Shown: positions 15,727 to 24,371, counted from the stretch's first letter. The stretch is 64,000 nucleotides of DNA from Bacillota bacterium (GCA_023436065.1 JAEZKU010000042.1:14897-78896), one strand, 5' to 3'. The notes: a model not told the origin generated them from the sequence alone. Program-made: numbers and translations.

Positions 15727-15899
15727 TAATATTTACCTCCTTCTCCAGACACCAGGTATGTACAAAGCAGTACCCCCCCCCGGCTGGTTTTCGTAGCTTG
15801 AAACTTTTCTTCTTCTGCCTCGGATTCCATGATCTCATTCTGGCAGATCCGACACAGGGAGTGTTTGGCTTTATCAATTAATTGCGGTGTGTATTCCAT
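15726..15899 (-). CDS. small zinc-finger-like protein, frame disrupted in a G9 tract
   Basis: As read, a 57-residue ORF beginning MEYTPQLIDKAKHSLCRICQ. It crosses nine consecutive Gs (15781-15773). After the tract the present frame gives VLLCTYLVSGEGGKY. With eight Gs it would instead continue YCFVHTWCLEKEVN and stop at 15701, restoring a C-x2-C ... C-x3-H-x2-C zinc-finger pattern. The intact protein is therefore probably the eight-G form, and the ninth G is a frameshift, a sequencing error or a slippage site. Confidence 0.5.
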   Translation of the reverse strand: MEYTPQLIDKAKHSLCRICQNEIMESEAEEEKFQATKTSRGGVLLCTYLVSGEGGKY

Positions 15900-15901
15900 T
15901 G

Positions 15902-17107
15902 TCAGGCTCCCTTCTTCTGAAGCTCTTTCAGATACCTTTCGTAGTTATTTCCAACGTCTAATAACCAGACAGACACCATATTAGTTATCCTGTCAATAAC
16001 TTCCCATGAGAGATCATATCCGCCATCAACACTAACCTTGTTAATCACTTTTTTAATCTGACTATATTGTGATGTACCGGATGAATTGATGAAGTCGACA
16101 AGCTTCTTTGGCATGACAAATTGGATGTCTTCAGGTACCGTCTGTATGATATCGGCTTCTACGGTTTCAACCGGATCAGTATCATCGCTGATAACCTCCT
16201 TATGCCATTCTTCCTCTTCGTTGTAGCAATCAAATTCCAATTCATCTGAATCAGATAGATTGTCCACATCATTCTCGGTTTCCGGCTGGTTGTCCACAGT
16301 TTCGGGCGGATCGTTCACGGTTTCTGGGATATCGTCCGATTTCGGTTCATCATCTACCGAATACTTCAAATACAGATGCATGAATTCACTAGCGGATATT
16401 TCCGATTTGTCATTGTCCCAGGAAAGCTCTATCATGTATAGATTGCCTCCAAAACTACGATGAAACATGAATTCATATTTGGGATGGCCGTTTTCTGAGA
16501 TTGATGACTGTCCTGAGCAACCATGGAGTGTCAGGAAGAAATCCCATGCTGCACTCAGCCCTTTTTCGGCTATATCTCTTTCAAGATATTTTCTCCAGAG
16601 TGATAATACACATGATTTTTCGTGCATCAGGTGATCGAGGATTTCGGCTGTTTTGCTTTTAACTGGTTCCTGTTTCGACGTCGAAACAACTTCCTCCGGC
16701 TTTCTTATCTCTCTGATCTCCGCTACAGTGGTAACCGGTGTCACCTGCTCCAGCTGCTCGTCGGTCAGATAAAGCATCTCTGACAGCTTGCTACTTGAGA
16801 AGTCTTTGTACTGATCCAGCAGAATAGGACTGTTACCATCCTTGCTAAACCGGTCATTGATGGCCATGAACTTACTGGCTTGCGATTTACTGATACCAAA
16901 TTCAGCCTGAGCCAGATCCCAGATGTTCTCACAACCGTCCTGTGTGTACATCTGGTTATCTCGTATGTATTTCAGGTAATACCCGATCGCTACGAAGCTC
17001 CGGCAGGTATTATTGATATTATCCTGGATAAATCCTTTAGCATCCTCGTATTGCAAATCCCGGTACCATTCCAGGTTAGTGATTACCTCTTGCAGTTCTT
17101 CACTCAC
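15902..17107 (-). CDS. phage protein with DUF3102-like N terminus, replication-associated candidate
   Basis: A 401-residue protein. The N-terminal 110 residues (FVAIGYYLKYIRDN, DLAQAEFGISKSQASKFM) resemble a family frequent in Firmicutes phages and integrative elements, with a ParB/HTH-like helical look. A middle domain of about 100 residues is followed by an acidic linker with repeated ETV-N-DPPETV-D-N units (about residues 260-285) and a C-terminal helical domain. The downstream end of the replication block suggests a DNA-related role, but I cannot name one. Confidence 0.6.
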   Translation of the reverse strand: MSEELQEVITNLEWYRDLQYEDAKGFIQDNINNTCRSFVAIGYYLKYIRDNQMYTQDGCENIWDLAQAEFGISKSQASKFMAINDRFSKDGNSPILLDQYKDFSSSKLSEMLYLTDEQLEQVTPVTTVAEIREIRKPEEVVSTSKQEPVKSKTAEILDHLMHEKSCVLSLWRKYLERDIAEKGLSAAWDFFLTLHGCSGQSSISENGHPKYEFMFHRSFGGNLYMIELSWDNDKSEISASEFMHLYLKYSVDDEPKSDDIPETVNDPPETVDNQPETENDVDNLSDSDELEFDCYNEEEEWHKEVISDDTDPVETVEADIIQTVPEDIQFVMPKKLVDFINSSGTSQYSQIKKVINKVSVDGGYDLSWEVIDRITNMVSVWLLDVGNNYERYLKELQKKGA

Positions 17108-17119
17108 GCTTATCCCCCT

Positions 17120-17449
17120 CTACTTCGCCGGCAGTTCAATCTTTACAATAATCGCCTTAGTCCATAACTTTTCAGCCTCTACTTTGGCTTTCTCGTAATC
17201 TTCATCAGTGCCGTCATATTTGCGTTCTGCAATAGCTTCAATAAGGTTTTCCTCTACGAAAGGTTCATCCCTGTATCTGATAACTCCATCACCGTACCAT
17301 TCATCAACAGCAAACTCCCTTACTTGACACTCCCCGAAGGATGCCATCCAATAACCATATTCATCACCTGCCACAACCTCTGTATCGACCATTGGGATTA
17401 CTGGCAATTCCGGATTATCCTTCATGAGTTGCAATAGATCATTTAACAT
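17120..17449 (-). CDS. phage protein, unknown
   Basis: A 109-residue acidic protein starting MLNDLLQLMKDNPELPVIPM; the start at 17449 is chosen for GGAGG seven bases upstream. Patterns such as YGYWMASFGECQVREF recall small phage proteins of unknown function. It overlaps the upstream gene by 11 bp. Confidence 0.6.
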   Translation of the reverse strand: MLNDLLQLMKDNPELPVIPMVDTEVVAGDEYGYWMASFGECQVREFAVDEWYGDGVIRYRDEPFVEENLIEAIAERKYDGTDEDYEKAKVEAEKLWTKAIIVKIELPAK

Positions 17450-17675
17450 CTGTATCCCTCCTTCTCTCCTCCTCAATACACACGATTAACTCCGCAATGT
17501 TCACTATCTTCTGCCCTTCGTACTTCCGATCAAGTTCCCGGGCTTCCTGAAGCATCACGGCCGGATCGTAAGGTGTATCTGGATTAATCCATTTTCTATA
17601 AAATACATTGTAAGTATCATTCATTATCTGTCTGACCTCTGTTCGATCAGGCACATTATTACTATTTTCTGACAT
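17439..17675 (-). CDS. small phage protein, unknown
   Basis: A 78-residue protein starting MSENSNNVPDRTEVRQIM. The start at 17675 has GAGGTG upstream; that ribosome site overlaps the first TGTAACACC iteron (17677-17685). Helical and charged, no domain recognised. Confidence 0.55.
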   Translation of the reverse strand: MSENSNNVPDRTEVRQIMNDTYNVFYRKWINPDTPYDPAVMLQEARELDRKYEGQKIVNIAELIVCIEEERRRDTDVK

Positions 17676-17676
17676 T

Positions 17677-17898
17677 TGTAACACCTCTTTTCGGGTTTGT
17701 AACACCAATATTCCAATTTGTAACACCTAAGGTGATACGCTGAAAGCCTTGATTTTACTGGGTTTGCTGATGGTGTAACACCTGTAACACCATTTTGATG
17801 GTATATACTATATAGGAAAGTCAAATCGAAATTTTTTAAATTTTATTTATATATAGTGCCCTATTATTTTTAGGTGTTACACGTGTTACGGTGTTACA
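17677..17898. repeat. iteron cluster, candidate phage replication origin
   Basis: The 9-mer TGTAACACC occurs at 17677, 17698 and 17719 (exact 21-bp period), then at 17774 and 17783 (adjacent). Its reverse complement GGTGTTACA occurs at 17873 and 17890, with a variant CGTGTTACG at 17882. Between the two groups lies a very AT-rich stretch (about 17827-17856). Clusters of direct and inverted iterons flanking an AT-rich core, next to a helicase/primase operon, are the layout of an initiator-bound origin. The same sites could also be operators. No gene lies between 17676 and 17899. Confidence 0.65.
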
Positions 17899-17899
17899 A

Positions 17900-19816
17900 T
17901 TAATTAAATGGCAGCTCCTCTTGCATATCATCTGGTACCCTCATAAATTCCTCCGGGATCTCCTTTTGAGTATTTTCAGCCATTGCTTCAGATGGAAGCT
18001 TGAGATAAACACACCGGCTTACAGCTCCATTTATTCTCTTGGTCTTAGTATTTTTTCCTGATTGGCCATCTATCAGATTTTGCTTACTCGCCCATGCAAG
18101 GAAAGACTTGCTTGAAAAGTTGCCTCTCTCACAGATTTTATTAAAGGCATTATTCATGATAATTAGATATTCACCTTCAATAACTCCCCATATTTCACCT
18201 TTGTATTCCCCGGTAAAGATATCAGGCCTAAACTTATTCATATTGATTGCAACCTCAGATAGGATAAATTCATAAGCACGCTCATTCTCAGATACCTCAC
18301 CTTTGTTCTTAAGCAAGTCCACGCAGGTATTAAAGTCGAGATATAGACCATCCTCGAATATGTAATCAGTGGCAATCTTATCGGTCGTAAGCAAAATGCT
18401 CATAGGTAAAGTCTGTTTTTCTTCTTTCTCGACACCAAGTTCCTCAGCTCTGGCTATGATATGCTGAAGGAAGTCTTTCTGTATATCCTTTATACGGTCA
18501 ATTCCGATCTGCTCTATAACATCAATAAACATTCGTCCTGCAAAACCATAATTCGCCTTGATCGTCTCGACTACTTGATTGCCATTTTCGAAAAGGTATC
18601 CATCATCCATTCCGACATCGATGATACGGTTAACAGCTCCTCCCTGCATCGTCTCAGTGACCAGGGAATGCTCCCCATTGGTTAGTATGACATTTCTCCA
18701 AGTGGTGGATTTATTAAGCCCAAGGGTTGCATTTGCCCGGTCCTTTCCCTTTCCGGAGCAGAGCATATACACCAGCTCCGAAAAATCTCCAGAGTACTTA
18801 TCCTTAAGCTGGGCCATATCATCAACGAGCATCGGAAGGTTGTTGAGAAAATCCAGCCGGAGCTCCAAGGCCGTAACAGTAGATTTAGGATCCGTTACAA
18901 ATTCATTCCCTCCCGGATTCGCCCATATCGAAGCAGCTAACATGATTGCCACTGTTTTACCTTTACCTGTATCCCCCCATAGATTTAGAATAAATGGCAA
19001 TGCATTTAATGGCTCGATTAAGGCACTGGCTAAACTTCCAATCATATAAATATTAGGCTCCATTCTTCCTGATTTTCTTACATTTCTGGCAAGTTCAAGC
19101 CATGCTTCGCAGGAGCCTTCCTCATGTACTGCATCAAAGGTTTCCTTAAATCTAATCTCACTATCAAAAATTACGGACTTACCATATGGCATAAACTCAT
19201 TCTGTATCCATCCAAGTTTCGATGTTGATACCTGGATATCGATGCGATCCATGTTGTAATTCTCAATATCGGATAAGTACCGGACCAGATTTCTTGCGTT
19301 TTCAGAAGTAACCGATACACCATAATCGGCCAGTCCTACAATTCTGTTAGCGGAAGCGATTGTCCCTTTATCGGTAATGATCTCTTTCCATTGATGTCCC
19401 TTCTTAAATACCAGCTTGATTTTTTCCTTGCCGGTCTGAGCATTGACGAGTCTCTGTGTTGGTAGAATTGGATGATAACAAGCCAAGATTTCTCCACCGA
19501 AGGGCCCAAAGGTTCGGATGCCATTATTATCTGCAATCCAGTTTCCACAACGCATTTCAAAATCTCCACCAAAGTCAGTCATACGTTCGAGATTAGACGG
19601 AGACTGCTGCTTGTCAAATTTCTGCTTTTCTTTCTTGTATGCCGCAACAAGCTTCGTGAATTTTGTTTTTACTCCGAGTGCTTGCGCCCTATCAGTAAGT
19701 GTCAGTAATAGCTTAGCCTTGTATATTTCATCTTCCTCTTCCATTAATTCAACGAATACTTCATCAGCCAAAATCGATTCAGCTGTCATGCTATCTATTT
19801 CTTGCAGGGCAAACAC
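17900..19816 (-). CDS. DUF927 phage helicase/primase-like ATPase
   Basis: A 638-residue protein. Residues about 85-390 form a DUF927 helicase core with Walker A GDTGKGKT (281-288) and an acidic Walker B around MLVDDMAQ. DUF927 proteins replace DnaB-type helicases in many mobile elements. A separate C-terminal domain of about 200 residues ends with VPDDMQEELPFN, the same tail as the prophage SSB and the ImmA-like protein. It overlaps the primase gene upstream and directly adjoins the iteron cluster downstream. Helicase identity is fairly secure; the tail suggests docking to SSB partners. Confidence 0.8.
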   Translation of the reverse strand: MFALQEIDSMTAESILADEVFVELMEEEDEIYKAKLLLTLTDRAQALGVKTKFTKLVAAYKKEKQKFDKQQSPSNLERMTDFGGDFEMRCGNWIADNNGIRTFGPFGGEILACYHPILPTQRLVNAQTGKEKIKLVFKKGHQWKEIITDKGTIASANRIVGLADYGVSVTSENARNLVRYLSDIENYNMDRIDIQVSTSKLGWIQNEFMPYGKSVIFDSEIRFKETFDAVHEEGSCEAWLELARNVRKSGRMEPNIYMIGSLASALIEPLNALPFILNLWGDTGKGKTVAIMLAASIWANPGGNEFVTDPKSTVTALELRLDFLNNLPMLVDDMAQLKDKYSGDFSELVYMLCSGKGKDRANATLGLNKSTTWRNVILTNGEHSLVTETMQGGAVNRIIDVGMDDGYLFENGNQVVETIKANYGFAGRMFIDVIEQIGIDRIKDIQKDFLQHIIARAEELGVEKEEKQTLPMSILLTTDKIATDYIFEDGLYLDFNTCVDLLKNKGEVSENERAYEFILSEVAINMNKFRPDIFTGEYKGEIWGVIEGEYLIIMNNAFNKICERGNFSSKSFLAWASKQNLIDGQSGKNTKTKRINGAVSRCVYLKLPSEAMAENTQKEIPEEFMRVPDDMQEELPFN

Positions 19817-20316
19817 CCCCTCTCGATGTATTCTTCAAGTAAATAAAGCTGATATGGTAAATGATCCTGAGCATAGCACCATACATCTGAAAATGGATCT
19901 GCCGATACTATAATTCTCCGGTATGCAGTAATGTACATCTGCACTTCTCTTAATCTCAATTCCTCTGCTCTCTGCTGTGCAATCCTTTGCTTACGTTTTC
20001 TAACCGCTTCTTTGGCAACCCTGGACGCTTTAAATGACTGTTTCTCTGTACCACCAAGGAGCTCAAAAGCCGTCCAGAAATCACAATTATTAAGCATCAT
20101 TGTAATATCGAAGATATCAAAGCTCTTGCTACATACAAAGCAGTGACATCCATCGTGAAAAACCTTCATATTAAGGTCTTTACCGTCATGACAAAAGCCT
20201 TTACACCGATTATGTTTCACGGTGATGCCAAACCGATAAAGTACTTCTTTGGCAGAAACGGTTGATCGTAGATATTCTTTTTTTTCATTAATCTCTTCAT
20301 CAGTCAATCTGTTCAC
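19795..20316 (-). CDS. CHC2 zinc-finger primase-like protein
   Basis: A 173-residue protein: an N-terminal DnaG-type zinc-binding domain (RCKGFCHDGKD around residues 37-47 and CHCFVC at 57-62) followed by helices. It lacks a TOPRIM catalytic domain, so it probably works with the DUF927 protein encoded immediately downstream (22-bp overlap), supplying DNA recognition for primer synthesis. It overlaps the nuclease gene upstream by 17 bp, so the three are one translation unit. Confidence 0.75.
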   Translation of the reverse strand: MNRLTDEEINEKKEYLRSTVSAKEVLYRFGITVKHNRCKGFCHDGKDLNMKVFHDGCHCFVCSKSFDIFDITMMLNNCDFWTAFELLGGTEKQSFKASRVAKEAVRKRKQRIAQQRAEELRLREVQMYITAYRRIIVSADPFSDVWCYAQDHLPYQLYLLEEYIERGCLPCKK

Positions 20317-20860
20317 CGCCTAAAATCTCTATGATGCGCTTGCCTGTATGCAGCTTATCGCAAAACATATACTTACATCCGTATTTCCGCTCCTGGGTGC
20401 GCATGATGTTTGCAAGAGTTTCTCCGGACAGAGCTTTATTCATTCGCTTCTCATAATGACCTGTGATCCAATATTCATCTCCATCCTTATCCTTAACACA
20501 CTTATCATCAACCCAGACTTGGACTTCTTTTCTCCTTGGGTTCTGCCACTTGGCTACATCATCAATAGACTTGATCTGATTGCTGTGCTCGATCAGGATG
20601 ACCAATTTAATTCCATTCTCCTGAGCTTTGATAAGTTCATTCCGAAACCGGTCATGATTATTGGTGACATTGGAGCAGATTTCAGTCAAATTTTGTTTTC
20701 GGTCAATGATCAACCTGGGGTTGTCCAGGGACATATAGTCCCCGGCCCACAGCTTGCTTACATAATGCTTAACCCCTTGGCGATCGAACTCGGATACAAT
20801 CTTGGTTATGGCTCTGGCTTTTTCCCTTGAGTCGATCTGTATTGTAAGTCCCATAGGCAA
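20300..20860 (-). CDS. ERCC4/XPF-type nuclease
   Basis: A 186-residue protein with the ERCC4 nuclease signature: IDSREK (residues 9-14), GDY (40-42) and IIDRKQ (51-56), matching the GDx(n)ERK active site with Asp for Glu. This family cuts branched DNA; phage versions are thought to process recombination or replication intermediates. It lies between the SSB gene and the primase gene. Confidence 0.8.
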   Translation of the reverse strand: MPMGLTIQIDSREKARAITKIVSEFDRQGVKHYVSKLWAGDYMSLDNPRLIIDRKQNLTEICSNVTNNHDRFRNELIKAQENGIKLVILIEHSNQIKSIDDVAKWQNPRRKEVQVWVDDKCVKDKDGDEYWITGHYEKRMNKALSGETLANIMRTQERKYGCKYMFCDKLHTGKRIIEILGGEQID

Positions 20861-20864
20861 TCAC

Positions 20865-21287
20865 CTAATTAAAGGGAAGTTCTTCGTCAATACCGTCTGG
20901 AATGTTCATGAAACCATCATATGCAGTTGATGGAGTATATTGCGTTCCGGAATCAGCTTGTCCACCACCGGAAGACTTACTCTCAGCAAATTCCACATTT
21001 TCAGCCACAACATCCGTTGTATAGACTTTTGCACCATCTTTATTGGTATATGATCCAGTCTGGATCCTTCCTTCAACAACAATCTTGCTTCCCTGCCTGA
21101 AATACTTCTCGATAAACTCAGCAGTCTTTCCGAATGCAACGCAGCTGATAAAATCTGCCGACTGTCCACCTTCCTGCTTAAATCGCCTATCCACGGCTAG
21201 AGTAAACTTTGCTACCGAAGATCCTCCGTCCGTATATCTTACTTCCGGATCTCTTGTAAACCGGCCCATTAAAATAGCTTTATTCAT
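20865..21287 (-). CDS. ssb: single-stranded DNA-binding protein
   Basis: A 140-residue SSB. The N terminus MNKAILMGRFTRDPEVRYTD, the VAKFTLAVDR strand and DFISCVAFGKTAEFIEKYF are the OB-fold core (about residues 1-105). A short linker is followed by the C-terminal tip IPDGIDEELPFN. In bacterial SSB the acidic tip binds repair and replication proteins; here it ends PFN rather than the usual IPF. It sits between the ERF recombination gene block and the ERCC4 nuclease. Confidence 0.93.
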   Translation of the reverse strand: MNKAILMGRFTRDPEVRYTDGGSSVAKFTLAVDRRFKQEGGQSADFISCVAFGKTAEFIEKYFRQGSKIVVEGRIQTGSYTNKDGAKVYTTDVVAENVEFAESKSSGGGQADSGTQYTPSTAYDGFMNIPDGIDEELPFN

Positions 21288-21301
21288 GATTTTCCTCCTG
21301 C

Positions 21302-21628
21302 TTAATCAGCTTCATCTCCAAACAAGTGTCCATCTTCCGATGGTCCATCACCTTCATCGCCAAATAAGTTCCCTTCTACATTTATTTCATGAGCCTTATT
21401 GACTTTACCTATTATGGTTTTTACTCTGTCCTTAAAAGCTTCAATCTCACTTTCAGGAACATAAATCTGCGTAACAACCCCTTGAGAATATGGAACATCA
21501 CCCATAACCGGAACCGCATGAGGCAACTCCACAGTATCTCCGACCTCTACTGGGATTTCACTTCGATATGTATACTCCCTACCGGAAGGCTCACCCATCT
21601 TTAAAAACTTAACCTTAATCAAACTCAT
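21302..21628 (-). CDS. phage protein, unknown
   Basis: A 108-residue protein with a beta-rich N terminus (KVKFLKMGEPSGREYTYRSE) and a repeated acidic C-terminal motif (NLFGDEGD and HLFGDEAD). It overlaps the ERF gene by 4 bp and precedes ssb. No named family recognised; co-operonic position suggests a role with the recombination proteins. Confidence 0.6.
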   Translation of the reverse strand: MSLIKVKFLKMGEPSGREYTYRSEIPVEVGDTVELPHAVPVMGDVPYSQGVVTQIYVPESEIEAFKDRVKTIIGKVNKAHEINVEGNLFGDEGDGPSEDGHLFGDEAD

Positions 21629-22365
21629 GCCTGCGCCTCCTTATCCTTTGTTTTCTTTAATGCACTCATTACCTTAACGAACAACTCCTCAGTACACTCC
21701 GACAAAGCATTAAATCCATATCGCTTACAGAGCGCAGATTCCTGTACTCCTGTTCTCTGAAGTTCTCCACGAATTGTGTTAATCTTTGCCTCATTAATCT
21801 TCTGTTGACCGACAGCAGCCATCTGATCAGCTGTAGGAGCTTGCTGATTTTCTGTAGGTTTCTGCTTCTCTGGCTTGGTCTGCTCTTGAGCTTTAGGCTT
21901 ATCTACCTGTTTAGTAGGCTTTGCATCCTTCGGAGCAGGCTCATGTATTTCAGCGTCAGGATCCTTCATTTCTTCGGTAGGAATGCAAAATACCTGGAAG
22001 CAGGCATATTTATATCCGATTGACATAGCTTTGTTTGTAGCCTTATCACCACTATCCATAGCCTCTCCGATTACCTTAGTCTCTATAAAACTTCCATCGG
22101 TAGTATAGAATTTATAGGATATTTCCAATCTGACTGAAAACATCACACCGCCGTTTTTAGAAGCACGTTCTTCTCTTTGCTCGCTGATAACCTCCGGAGC
22201 AATAAAAACCTTGTGTTTAACCAGTGCCGGCTGCAGGGCATTCATGACATCATCAATACCGCGATACATAAATCCTTGCTGTTGATTCTTCTTCTCTTTA
22301 CCTATGGCACCTATTTCAGCCATGACATTACTGATTGCTTCAAATATCTTTCCATTATCCGACAT
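21625..22365 (-). CDS. ERF-family single-strand annealing protein
   Basis: A 246-residue protein; the start at 22365 (MSDNGKIFEAISNVM) has GGAAGG upstream and overlaps the previous stop (TAATG). The core GFMYRGIDDVMNALQPAL and AMSIGYKYACFQVFCIPT are classic ERF motifs. ERF proteins anneal complementary single strands and drive phage recombination and circularisation. The C-terminal third is a Lys/Glu/Pro/Gln-rich linker plus a helical end that may contact SSB. Confidence 0.88.
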   Translation of the reverse strand: MSDNGKIFEAISNVMAEIGAIGKEKKNQQQGFMYRGIDDVMNALQPALVKHKVFIAPEVISEQREERASKNGGVMFSVRLEISYKFYTTDGSFIETKVIGEAMDSGDKATNKAMSIGYKYACFQVFCIPTEEMKDPDAEIHEPAPKDAKPTKQVDKPKAQEQTKPEKQKPTENQQAPTADQMAAVGQQKINEAKINTIRGELQRTGVQESALCKRYGFNALSECTEELFVKVMSALKKTKDKEAQA

Positions 22366-23426
22366 TAAAAATCCTTCCTTTCCCATACAAGCCCGATACT
22401 ATTCAGATACATTTCAACTTGAGCCAGTTCGAACGGATTTCCGCTAACAGTAAAGTTTGTGGTTATAGTGATATCCTCGGGTACTATAAAAGGTTGTTCG
22501 TTTGTATCAAAAGGAGCTTCCAGATCATCATCAACCGGAGCAGACTCCTTAATTCCCATGAGTCGCTTTTCGGTAGCGATCCGTTCCTCTTCCCTGATGC
22601 GCTCCTCTTCTGCCAATGCCTTAGCGCGTTCCTCTACCCTAGCAGCTTCCTCGGCTTCTGCAGCTTTCCGGCGCTCTTCCTCACGGATCCATTCCTCTTC
22701 TCTGATGCGCTTGCGTTCTTCTTCCCGGACGCGCTCACGTTCTCGCTCAAGCTCTCGCTGCTTCTCGGCTTCCTGCTGGACCTTCATCCTGGCTTCAATT
22801 TCACGCTTTTGGGCTTCATACCGATTTATCATGTTCATGGCTTTGGCAACGTCCAGATCGCCCCAGAACAACCGCAGAGCCTCTTCTGTTTTATCCGATA
22901 CCATGGAACTGATCAGAGCGACATTATCCCGGATGGTATTGAGCTTAGCAGTCATTTCATCCTTGACGGACTTCATTGAGGCCGTTGCATTTTCCCACCG
23001 GTTATCATAGATCGTATTAAGTCCGATTTCGTTCTGCATAGCAATCGAATATGTTTCGATTAATTCACAGAACAAATCTCTGATAGCCTCCTGTTTCTGT
23101 AGACGCTGCTTCTCCTCAAACTCCTTCACCTGGTTGTCGATAATCCCGATCGGCTCATTAATAATCTCAATCAGCTGCTTCACATTCTCTTCGAACTCGG
23201 TATAAGGCTTCATAAATTCGTTTTTGACCTCAACCTTCTTGTCATTCACAGCCTTGGCCATTTTGCGAAGGGTAGCAACATCCTTCTTGCACTCAACCTT
23301 GTTAGCCTCAGTTACTTCCAATTCCTTATAAACCTGCATTTGTTCTGACAGGCTTGACTTTATTTCATTGAAATTTGATGATATCAGACTCGGCTTAATA
23401 TCAACTACAATCTGTAATTCATTCAT
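22365..23426 (-). CDS. DUF1351 phage protein
   Basis: A 353-residue protein of the DUF1351 type that accompanies ERF or RecT genes. The N-terminal 200 residues are helical (KKDVATLRKMAKAVNDKKVE is typical). Residues about 215-290 are a long Glu/Arg-rich coiled coil with many EE-R repeats. The C terminus resembles a short folded domain. Its role is unknown, presumed recombination accessory. It overlaps its neighbours at both ends. Confidence 0.75.
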   Translation of the reverse strand: MNELQIVVDIKPSLISSNFNEIKSSLSEQMQVYKELEVTEANKVECKKDVATLRKMAKAVNDKKVEVKNEFMKPYTEFEENVKQLIEIINEPIGIIDNQVKEFEEKQRLQKQEAIRDLFCELIETYSIAMQNEIGLNTIYDNRWENATASMKSVKDEMTAKLNTIRDNVALISSMVSDKTEEALRLFWGDLDVAKAMNMINRYEAQKREIEARMKVQQEAEKQRELERERERVREEERKRIREEEWIREEERRKAAEAEEAARVEERAKALAEEERIREEERIATEKRLMGIKESAPVDDDLEAPFDTNEQPFIVPEDITITTNFTVSGNPFELAQVEMYLNSIGLVWERKDF

Positions 23427-23611
23427 TGATCAGTATCCTCCTTAAAATATAATTTTCTATCGTGCTTTCCGTAATCATCCGGGACTGTCACCCACGAAAG
23501 CTCTGTATCAGCTCGTTCTTCATCTGCCTGTACTCTACGCTCCAGACGAAGGAGCCTTTCCCTCTCGGCCTCGTATGCGGTGTACGCATCATAGTTGTCG
23601 GGTGTATACAT
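23423..23611 (-). CDS. small phage protein, unknown
   Basis: A 62-residue charged ORF (MYTPDNYDAYTAYEAERERL) with GGAGG ten bases upstream and a 4-bp overlap with the DUF1351 start. Its first 124 bases overlap the zinc-ribbon ORF at 23488-23697 in another frame; both have ribosome sites, so both may be translated. Confidence 0.5.
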   Translation of the reverse strand: MYTPDNYDAYTAYEAERERLLRLERRVQADEERADTELSWVTVPDDYGKHDRKLYFKEDTDQ

Positions 23612-23697
23612 TTCTGATCAGCCTCCTTCTGGTAATCACACCGTTCTTCTGTATCAAGCCGGCTGCCACAGTCAGGGCAGATATGGTAATAGCTCAT
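23488..23697 (-). CDS. small zinc-ribbon phage protein
   Basis: A 69-residue ORF starting MSYYHICPDCGSRLDTEERCD, a half zinc ribbon as in many tiny phage proteins. Its 3' half overlaps the ORF at 23423-23611. The start lies 3 bases from the end of the AbrB-like gene. The biologically relevant C terminus is uncertain. Confidence 0.45.
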   Translation of the reverse strand: MSYYHICPDCGSRLDTEERCDYQKEADQKCIHPTTMMRTPHTRPRGKGSFVWSVEYRQMKNELIQSFRG

Positions 23698-23700
23698 AGG

Positions 23701-23964
23701 CTATACCTCTCTCGTTGCAGCGTAAGCCTCGGTAGCGCATTCACGGCAAATGCACTTATTGCCAATCTTCTTAAGGCTTCTGGTTTCTCCACAATGTACA
23801 CATACCGGCCTATCCGGAGTGTACTTCTTAAGGACAATCGCATCCTCCTCGGTATAAATCTCAAAAGGCTGCCTGTCATCAGCTCCAACTGTTCTTCTTA
23901 ACTCGATGGGAAGAGTGATTCTACCCAGTTCATCTAGTCTTCTTACAATACCTGTGTTCTTCAT
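23701..23964 (-). CDS. AbrB/SpoVT-type regulator with zinc ribbon
   Basis: An 87-residue protein. The start at 23964 (MKNTGIVRRLDELGRITLPIE) is the canonical AbrB start and follows GGAGG. Residues 1-50 form the swapped-hairpin DNA-binding domain. The C-terminal part holds CVHC and CICREC, likely one zinc site. AbrB-like proteins repress transition-phase genes; here it may modulate early phage or host transcription. Confidence 0.75.
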   Translation of the reverse strand: MKNTGIVRRLDELGRITLPIELRRTVGADDRQPFEIYTEEDAIVLKKYTPDRPVCVHCGETRSLKKIGNKCICRECATEAYAATREV

Positions 23965-24017
23965 AATTTCATTGACCTCCTTAAAATTTGGTGATACAAT
24001 CACCTTAGATTAATTTG

Positions 24018-24167
24018 TTATGCGCTCATACTGACTTTGCCGAGTCGTGTGAGCTTTTTTCTTACACTGATACAATGCGGACATTCGTATCCGCTACTCG
24101 GTATCTTCTGCCTTACGCTGATATTCCAGAGCCGGTGGCAGGTGATACATTTCTTAAATCTTGCCAT
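24018..24167 (-). CDS. 49-residue zinc-ribbon phage protein
   Basis: A 49-residue ORF: MARFKKCITCHRLWNIS at the start and YECPHCISVRKKL later, giving two C-x2-C pairs. GGAG lies ten bases upstream and the start overlaps the previous gene by 14 bp. Function unknown. Confidence 0.5.
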   Translation of the reverse strand: MARFKKCITCHRLWNISVRQKIPSSGYECPHCISVRKKLTRLGKVSMSA

Positions 24168-24369
24168 CAGTATTCAGCTCCTTTTCATCGATACAGCAAT
24201 TCATACGATCAGCTATCTTCTGGGCTTCTTGCTTATCTTCCATGAACCCGGTTGCATATTCCCTGTTACCGGAATGATCCACTTCGTTAACGTCCTTGAT
24301 CCTGACGACTGCGTACTTTAACTTATCCCCGATTGGGTTCGATGTAACTTTCCACTTGCCACAATTCAC
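24154..24369 (-). CDS. small phage protein, unknown
   Basis: A 71-residue ORF with a GTG start at 24369 behind GGAGG (sequence GKWKVTSNPIGDKLKYAVVR onward). The frame extends upstream but overlaps the membrane-protein gene without a start. The pattern resembles small phage proteins with a mixed alpha/beta fold and a C-terminal helix (KQEAQKIADRMN). Confidence 0.55.
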   Translation of the reverse strand: MNCGKWKVTSNPIGDKLKYAVVRIKDVNEVDHSGNREYATGFMEDKQEAQKIADRMNCCIDEKELNTDGKI

Positions 24370-24371
24370 TG

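Noticed and set aside
17677..17898. The TGTAACACC repeats as a CRISPR array
   Set aside because: Repeat units are only 9 bp, spacing is irregular outside the first three, orientation flips, and no cas genes are near.
22459..23010. Long Ser/Arg-rich plus-strand frame opposite DUF1351
   Set aside because: It is the reverse reading of the Glu/Arg coiled-coil repeats; such frames are open by codon bias only.
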